Of a stretch of 64,000 nucleotides of DNA, positions 59,575-64,000 are shown piece by piece. Position 1 is the first letter of the stretch. Every line of letters starts with the position of its first letter. The DNA comes from RGIG3701 sp030530205 (GTDB taxonomy: Bacteria; Planctomycetota; Planctomycetia; Pirellulales; Thermoguttaceae): positions 1 through 64,000 of the forward strand of contig JAUMVK010000011.1 in the NCBI GenBank assembly GCA_030530205.1. Reading direction: 5' to 3'. The position numbers and the translations under genes are program-made. Below the pieces are notes generated by a model. That model worked only from the letters and a program-made list of their open reading frames with translations, made no database searches and was not told the origin of the DNA.

Positions 59575-60627
59575 ATGAAAAAAGTACTTGTAATTCTTGC
59601 CCTTTTGTTTTTGGGTATCTTTGTGGTATCCTACAGTTGGGCTGGAGAAGTTCGGGTGTGGACTTCGGGTGGGTTCACAGTCAAAGGTGAGTTTGTCGAA
59701 CTGACAGAAAATGGTACAATCGTTCGGATTCGCAAAACCAATGGTAAAGTTGTACGGGTCCCTCTGGCAAAACTTTCTGAAGGGGATGTGGCTTACGTGA
59801 ACGAAATGCAGAATCCATTTGTGGAGGAATTGAGTGAGAGTGAAGATACGGAATCCACTGTTGATGATCACCAATTGTCACCTAAGCCAAATGAGAGCAA
59901 AAGTTATGTATTACCTTCTAACCCTAAAGCAGGGGACCGAATTGTTTTGACTGTGAATGGTGTTGATTATGCGTTCCGCTGGTGTCCGCCAGGTGAATTT
60001 ATTATGGGATCGGACAATGGTAGGAATAACGAAATGCCTGCTCACAAGGTAAGAATTACCAAGGGCTTCTGGCTTTTAGAGACGGAAGTCACACAAGCAA
60101 TGTGGAAGAGTATGGAGAACGTGAATCTGAGTTGGTTCAAAGGAGATCGGAATCCGGTAGAGACAGTAAGCTGGAATGACTGCCAAGAATTCTGCCAGAA
60201 ACTCAGCCAGAAGTTAGGCCAGCAAGTCAAGCTCCCGACGGAGGCGCAGTGGGAATATGCCTGCCGTGCTGGTACTACTGGCGATTACGAAGTAAATCTT
60301 GACGAGATGGGGTGGTACAGAGATAATTCGGATAGAAAAACCCACGCAGTGGGTTTAATGAAGCCGAACGCGTGGGGCTTGTATGATATGTACGGCAACG
60401 TGTCTGAGTGGTGTTCTGATTATTATTATGAAAAATACTATGACAAATCGCCAATGAACGACCCAGAAAATATATTACCATATGCCGGAGGTCGAGTGTA
60501 TCGCGGCGGGAGCTGGCGTCATAGTGCCGGGGGCTATTGGTCGGTATACCGTGATAAGGAGGATGATTCTAAATTCCGGAGTGATAACCTCGGCTTTCGT
60601 ATTTATATAGTTTCCGATCAAGACTAA
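59575..60627 (+). CDS. SHD1 plus formylglycine-enzyme-like (SUMF1) exported protein
   Basis: 350 aa. ATG at 59575 after AAGGAGG; signal peptide with LFLGIFVVSYSWAG. SHD1 domain at about 25-80 (VRVWTSGGFTVKGEFVEL, VRVPLAKLSEGDVAYV), acidic linker, then the FGE-type domain from about 115: FRWCPPGEFIMGSD, GFWLLETEVTQAMWK, VKLPTEAQWEYACRAG, AWGLYDMYGNVSEWCSDYYY and GGRVYRGGSW. Shares the domain order and signal with 39250-40458. Probably an exported, surface-located relative of FGE; catalytic function uncertain. Confidence 0.87.
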   Translation: MKKVLVILALLFLGIFVVSYSWAGEVRVWTSGGFTVKGEFVELTENGTIVRIRKTNGKVVRVPLAKLSEGDVAYVNEMQNPFVEELSESEDTESTVDDHQLSPKPNESKSYVLPSNPKAGDRIVLTVNGVDYAFRWCPPGEFIMGSDNGRNNEMPAHKVRITKGFWLLETEVTQAMWKSMENVNLSWFKGDRNPVETVSWNDCQEFCQKLSQKLGQQVKLPTEAQWEYACRAGTTGDYEVNLDEMGWYRDNSDRKTHAVGLMKPNAWGLYDMYGNVSEWCSDYYYEKYYDKSPMNDPENILPYAGGRVYRGGSWRHSAGGYWSVYRDKEDDSKFRSDNLGFRIYIVSDQD

Positions 60628-60649
60628 GCACAGCAAGCCTCCGACAATC

Positions 60650-61177
60650 TCACCTCTCTCCGGTGAGCGGGCGGTAATACGCCAAAATCTCGAACGCTCG
60701 CCCGCCCGCGCATTGGCAGTAGGTCTGGATCCCGCGGGCTTGCGCCAGGTTCCACATCCGGCGACAGAAGGCCGGGGCGCCGAAATCGTTCAGCCCGGTC
60801 GGGCCGTAGGTCTGCTCGGTGTTTGGCGCGAGGGTGAAGGTTTCGGTGCGCCAGGTCGCGTTGCGGATCGAGTTCGCGTATTCCGCGACGAAATCGTTCG
60901 GGGAGATGAATTCGCGCCCGTCGATGGTGTCGATCGTCAGGTCCGGGATGGCGTATTCGACCGTGCAATCCCCGCAGCCCGGCACGAAGTAGTGCCCGCC
61001 CCCGCCGGTCGGCATGATGGTCACGAACAGCGTGATCCGGATCGGGTAGAGGTAGGGGTTTTTCATCGTCAAGGTGCTGAATCCGCCGCTGAGCGTATGG
61101 TAAATCGCCAACCACGTCCGTCGATTGAACTTGGAGGTCCCCTCTATGTAGTACGCTGGTTTGAAAAACTCCCACAA
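60650..61177 (-). CDS. Unknown protein, possible phage structural fragment, 175 aa
   Basis: The frame is GC-rich with consistent codon use, unlike the overlapping frames. Words: TIMPTGGGGHYFVPGCGDCTV, SPNDFVAEYANSIRNATW, NTEQTYGPTGLNDFGAPAFC and CQCAGGRAFEILAYYRPLTG. A start could be the ATG at 61177 or 61066; neither has a convincing ribosome site. Cys residues suggest a metal site or disulfides. No recognised domain. Its base use resembles the phage tail fragments in this window, so it may be another broken phage gene. Upstream sequence to 61357 holds nothing clear. Confidence 0.45.
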   Translation of the reverse strand: MWEFFKPAYYIEGTSKFNRRTWLAIYHTLSGGFSTLTMKNPYLYPIRITLFVTIMPTGGGGHYFVPGCGDCTVEYAIPDLTIDTIDGREFISPNDFVAEYANSIRNATWRTETFTLAPNTEQTYGPTGLNDFGAPAFCRRMWNLAQARGIQTYCQCAGGRAFEILAYYRPLTGER

Positions 61178-61357
61178 CCTGTGGGAGAGATTGGTCTTTT
61201 AATCTGTAAAACCCAAGGCGATGCGATTGTGGAAAGGAATCTCTTCGGCACATCGCACGCATCGTCTCGGACCTCTGGCCAATCCACTATTTTGGAGAGG
61301 GGAACACACACGACTGCGGCAATGCAACCGCAATAAGTCACACAGTGTGTGACCAAT

Positions 61358-62614
61358 TTATAAATCACGTACGATTTTCCACGTTCCGTATTTTCTGGCC
61401 CCGACTCTTTCGATGATTCCATCCATCTGCAGTTGCTTCAGATACCTTAAAATAGTGGATCGTCCGAGTTCCATCGACTTCATCAATTCGTCTATTGTGA
61501 TGGCTGGATTATCTCGCAATCTTGCAAGTATTTCTTGCATGATTTTAGTCTTTTTAGTATCATTTTGAGACTCTTTAGTATCATTTTCTTTGCTGCATTC
61601 CGTCAGCAATCCTGTCGGCCTTATATTGCTTTCTAAAGAATCATATTCCATTTTCAGTTCCCGTAGCAATTCTTCTTCCGTGGGGAGATACAGCTTGTAT
61701 TTGGAGGCGAAAATCTGATTCTCTTTTTCCGAAAGGGTGTATTGAACCAGTGAATCACTTTTGTTGGCACACAAGACAATGCCGATTGGCGGATTGTCAC
61801 CCGGGTTCATTAGCTCGCATTCGTAATAATGGACATACATCTGCATTTGTCCCAGGTCCTGATGAGTCAAATCCCCGACTTTCAGGTCAATTAACACAAA
61901 GCATTTCAGAATGTAATTGTAAAAGACCAGGTCGATCCGAAAATGCCTTCCGTCAAACGTAAAACGTTTTTGCCGGGCTACAAACGAGAAGCCACGGCCA
62001 AGCTCAAGCAGAAATTTTTGCAGGTGCGTAATCAAAGCCTGTTCCAGATCGCTTTCATAAAAATCGTCGTTCGGATTCAAACCAAGAAATTCCAGAACAT
62101 AAGGGTCCCGGATTACATCGGATGGAGTTTGGCCAGGTTCAAGTTTTTGGATCTCTGCCGCCACCCCTTTTTTGTCTCGACTGGAAAGAAGCCGTTCGTA
62201 GAAAAAAGAGTCGATCTGTCGGGCCAGTTGACGAACACTCCAGCGGGATTTAATGGCTTCTGTGGTATAAAACTGGCGGGCTTTTTCACTATCAACCTGA
62301 ATCAGGAGTCTATAATGTGACCAACTCAGATCTTTAGAGAGTTCAAGGAAATTGGGAAATGCGAGGTAAAACTGCCGCATATATTTGAGGTTCGTTGCGG
62401 TAAATCCTTTTCCAAAGTCATTAGTCAGTCTTTCCGCCAGTTCCTGAATAAGTTACTTGCCGTACTCGTTGCGTTCTGCTCCCCCTTGTTCCGCAACGAT
62501 CATTTTCCCGATGTTCCAATATGCTTCCACCATCATGAAATTCACGCTATAGTACACTTTTGACCGAGCCTCGGTCAAGATTTGCAGGATTTGGTTGTAA
62601 AAATTCTCATTCAT
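61358..62614 (-). pseudogene. YhcG-type PD-(D/E)XK nuclease (DUF1016) with in-frame stop
   Basis: Natural start is ATG at 62614 (MNENFYNQILQILTEARSKV, then YYSVNFMMVEAYWNIGK), but TAA at 62453-62455 interrupts after 53 codons, where homologues read YGKELI. From there the same frame stays open for 365 codons. The C-terminal nuclease domain is intact: RKRFTFDGRHFRIDLVFYN, FVLIDLKVGDLTHQDLGQM, VHYYECELMNPGDNPPIGIV with the catalytic Asp and Asp-x-Lys. A winged-helix-like tail (ITIDELMKSMELGRSTILRYL) has been added. YhcG-like proteins are nucleases associated with defence and mobile DNA. A shorter product from 62380 could still be made. Confidence 0.82.
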
Positions 62615-63021
62615 GGTTTTGAACCTCATCGAATGGTTTCCCAGAAATACTCATCATTTTGATTATACCCAATCCACGATAATTTTCAAGGTAGGCAGAG
62701 AAGAAATTATTGATGAATGTGGTCTTGTCTCCAAGAAGAAACGTGGCTCATTCCATTTTTCACGCCCCAAAGGCTGGAACAATTTGCTGATGATAAAGTA
62801 AGCCACCTACTTAAAAAACCTTAACAAGCCTTTTATACTCTTCCTAATGCCCTAGTTCAAAATCCAAATTCAATCTCTAATTCGGCAATGTCTTCCCTTT
62901 CTGGCTTGGTGAAAGGGGGAGAATCTATTGGAGAATAGAAATAATGATTCCCTAAGAAGTTGGTTTATACCTACAGTCACTTTCGGAGAAAGACAAACCT
63001 TTTCTGTTTTTAGTAAGACAA
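62615..63021. other. Gap of 400 bp without a supported gene
   Basis: Short plus-strand frames at 62613-62801 and 62928-63122 lack ribosome sites and overlap neighbours. No repeat or RNA feature seen. Confidence 0.4.
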
Positions 63022-63960
63022 TCAAAGTTTCCAGATTTCTTCACATTTTGAAACATAATCCTCAAACAATTTCAAATCAAACGAACGAACTGGCTTCTCT
63101 TGTAGATGTTTTTTTAATTTGATAAATATATCTTTATGATCCATCTTGTCTTGATTTCCAGAATCCGGCTTCAAATATCTGGTAATATCGGAGAATGCTT
63201 CCTGTCCTAAAAAATCTACAATCTTGTAAACCTCTTGTAAGCCAGAAGAAGATGAAGACGGAACATACAACTCACAAATACTGTTTTGAATTGAGGAATG
63301 AAAAAGATCTTCGTTTTGATGCCACTTGAGTTTATAACGACTAATAAATGTTTGGATTTTAGGATCAAACCTGATAAATGGAAAGGGAGTCTGAGATGCG
63401 AGTTCAACAACATCACCCATGCCAGCTCCATAAAAACCGTAAGTCAATTCACTACCTAAACCAATAGAAATTGCCCCATGTAAATAGATTCCCATACTGA
63501 ATAGTTGGAAACAAGACGCGATACACGCCTGTATCATTACAAATAGTGGTATGACACTTATTGTTTGGCAGCAAAAATGCTCTCTTGGATTATAGAGTCT
63601 GCAATAAAATAAGAGAGAATGTCCCAGTATTTGAACTTCAAGTTTGTTTGTTGCCTGGAAGCAATTATAATCCTGGAAAATTTGTTCAAAACAAGTTATT
63701 GTAAATTCGATGCGTGTTCGCATTTCAGCATATTGAGGGCTTAGTTTTTTCATAAGAGCATTAGATGGAATTCGATAATCAATTTCTTCATTACAAAGAT
63801 CTTCAATTTCCAAATAGCAAAGTACAAACATTCCAGGTTCGGAAGAAAGTGTTTTTTTGACTCTAAAATGGAAAATTTCAGGAATTACGGGAAGAAGTCC
63901 TTTTGATTCTCCAAGTGTATTTTCTTCAAGGATTCTATTTATAAGTTGATCCTTGTTCAT
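63022..63960 (-). CDS. Unknown protein with weak nucleotide-cyclase-like region, 312 aa
   Basis: Start ATG at 63960 with GGAGTAA upstream. The stretch at about residues 155-200 reads GIYLHGAISIGLGSELTYGF followed by GAGMGDVVELASQTPFPFI and RFD. This follows the order of class III cyclase-like proteins, including Pycsar-type ones (xGAISxG, then a GPALxxAYELE-like block, then YPRIxxD). The N-terminal FVLCYLEIEDL would be the metal-binding strand but the usual Asp residues are Glu. Cyclase function is therefore doubtful and the resemblance may be chance. No membrane segment; the Ser-rich SSSSSG loop lies before the last helical part. AT-rich compared with neighbours. Confidence 0.5.
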   Translation of the reverse strand: MNKDQLINRILEENTLGESKGLLPVIPEIFHFRVKKTLSSEPGMFVLCYLEIEDLCNEEIDYRIPSNALMKKLSPQYAEMRTRIEFTITCFEQIFQDYNCFQATNKLEVQILGHSLLFYCRLYNPREHFCCQTISVIPLFVMIQACIASCFQLFSMGIYLHGAISIGLGSELTYGFYGAGMGDVVELASQTPFPFIRFDPKIQTFISRYKLKWHQNEDLFHSSIQNSICELYVPSSSSSGLQEVYKIVDFLGQEAFSDITRYLKPDSGNQDKMDHKDIFIKLKKHLQEKPVRSFDLKLFEDYVSKCEEIWKL

Positions 63961-64000
63961 TATTTACTCCTGGCTTGAACTGTTTTTTTTAAGTCAATAT

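Overview
The window looks like a bacterial chromosome from the Planctomycetota or a neighbouring PVC lineage, probably host- or gut-associated. Evidence: SLA1-homology (SHD1) plus formylglycine-enzyme-like lipoproteins, ceramidase-like proteins, Tat-exported Gfo/Idh/MocA oxidoreductase, a large secreted GH2 protein with calcium-type carbohydrate-binding modules, and a sialic acid utilisation cluster. The phylum call is inference from gene content. A run of ten Ns at 24578-24587 shows a scaffold join.

Layout. 1-5.1 kb: left part of an apparent genomic island lying against tRNA-Ile(GAU), with three unknown genes, an 11-repeat CRISPR-like array and a complete tyrosine recombinase. 5.1-8.1 kb: unknown genes, ISL3-type transposase relics and a broken phage tail cassette. 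8.1-36.9 kb: mostly ordinary chromosome: aldo/keto reductase, GH99-like protein, CAT-family acetyltransferase, BASS transporter, GH2 enzyme, duplicated glycerophosphodiesterases, accA, a probable pseudokinase, proC, sialate O-acetylesterase, iron alcohol dehydrogenase, two ceramidase-like proteins (one fused to a TIM barrel), oxidoreductase, HEAT protein and sugar isomerase. 37-39 kb: a stand-alone Card1/DUF1887 nuclease bracketed by IS relics. 39.2-47.3 kb: SHD1-FGE lipoprotein, AGCS symporter and the sialic acid operon (AGE epimerase, NanA, Kelch-SSS fusion). 47.4-52 kb: relics of IS elements and a second phage tail cassette, plus Holliday-resolvase-like and DUF4417 genes. 52.1-55.7 kb: a PP2C / vWA / PIN-kinase triad of the TerY-P type. 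56.3-58.9 kb: secreted nuclease-like protein, second short array with the same repeat, a decayed recombinase copy and a tRNA-Val-like 3' half. 59-64 kb: second SHD1-FGE protein, a nonsense-mutated YhcG-type nuclease gene and a weakly cyclase-like protein.

The most unusual signal is the pair of arrays (2474-3185 and 57737-57976). They use the same 36-nt repeat with 30-34-nt unique spacers. Each has a similar promoter on the left (TTGACA, 16 bp, TAAAAT or TATAAT with TG extension). On the right each has an essentially identical tail: a 7-bp hairpin, a segment antisense to the repeat start, and a strong terminator, followed by a tyrosine recombinase gene next to tRNA sequence. No cas1, cas2 or effector gene is visible in the window. 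This looks like a mobile, tRNA-targeting unit carrying an orphan CRISPR array and possibly a tracr-like RNA. Whether it works with a cas locus elsewhere or differently cannot be settled from the window.

Sialic acid genes fit one route: the O-acetylesterase (24.7 kb) removes acetyl groups, the Kelch-SSS protein likely binds or mutarotates and imports sialic acid, NanA cleaves it to ManNAc and pyruvate, and the AGE-family epimerase likely converts ManNAc to GlcNAc.
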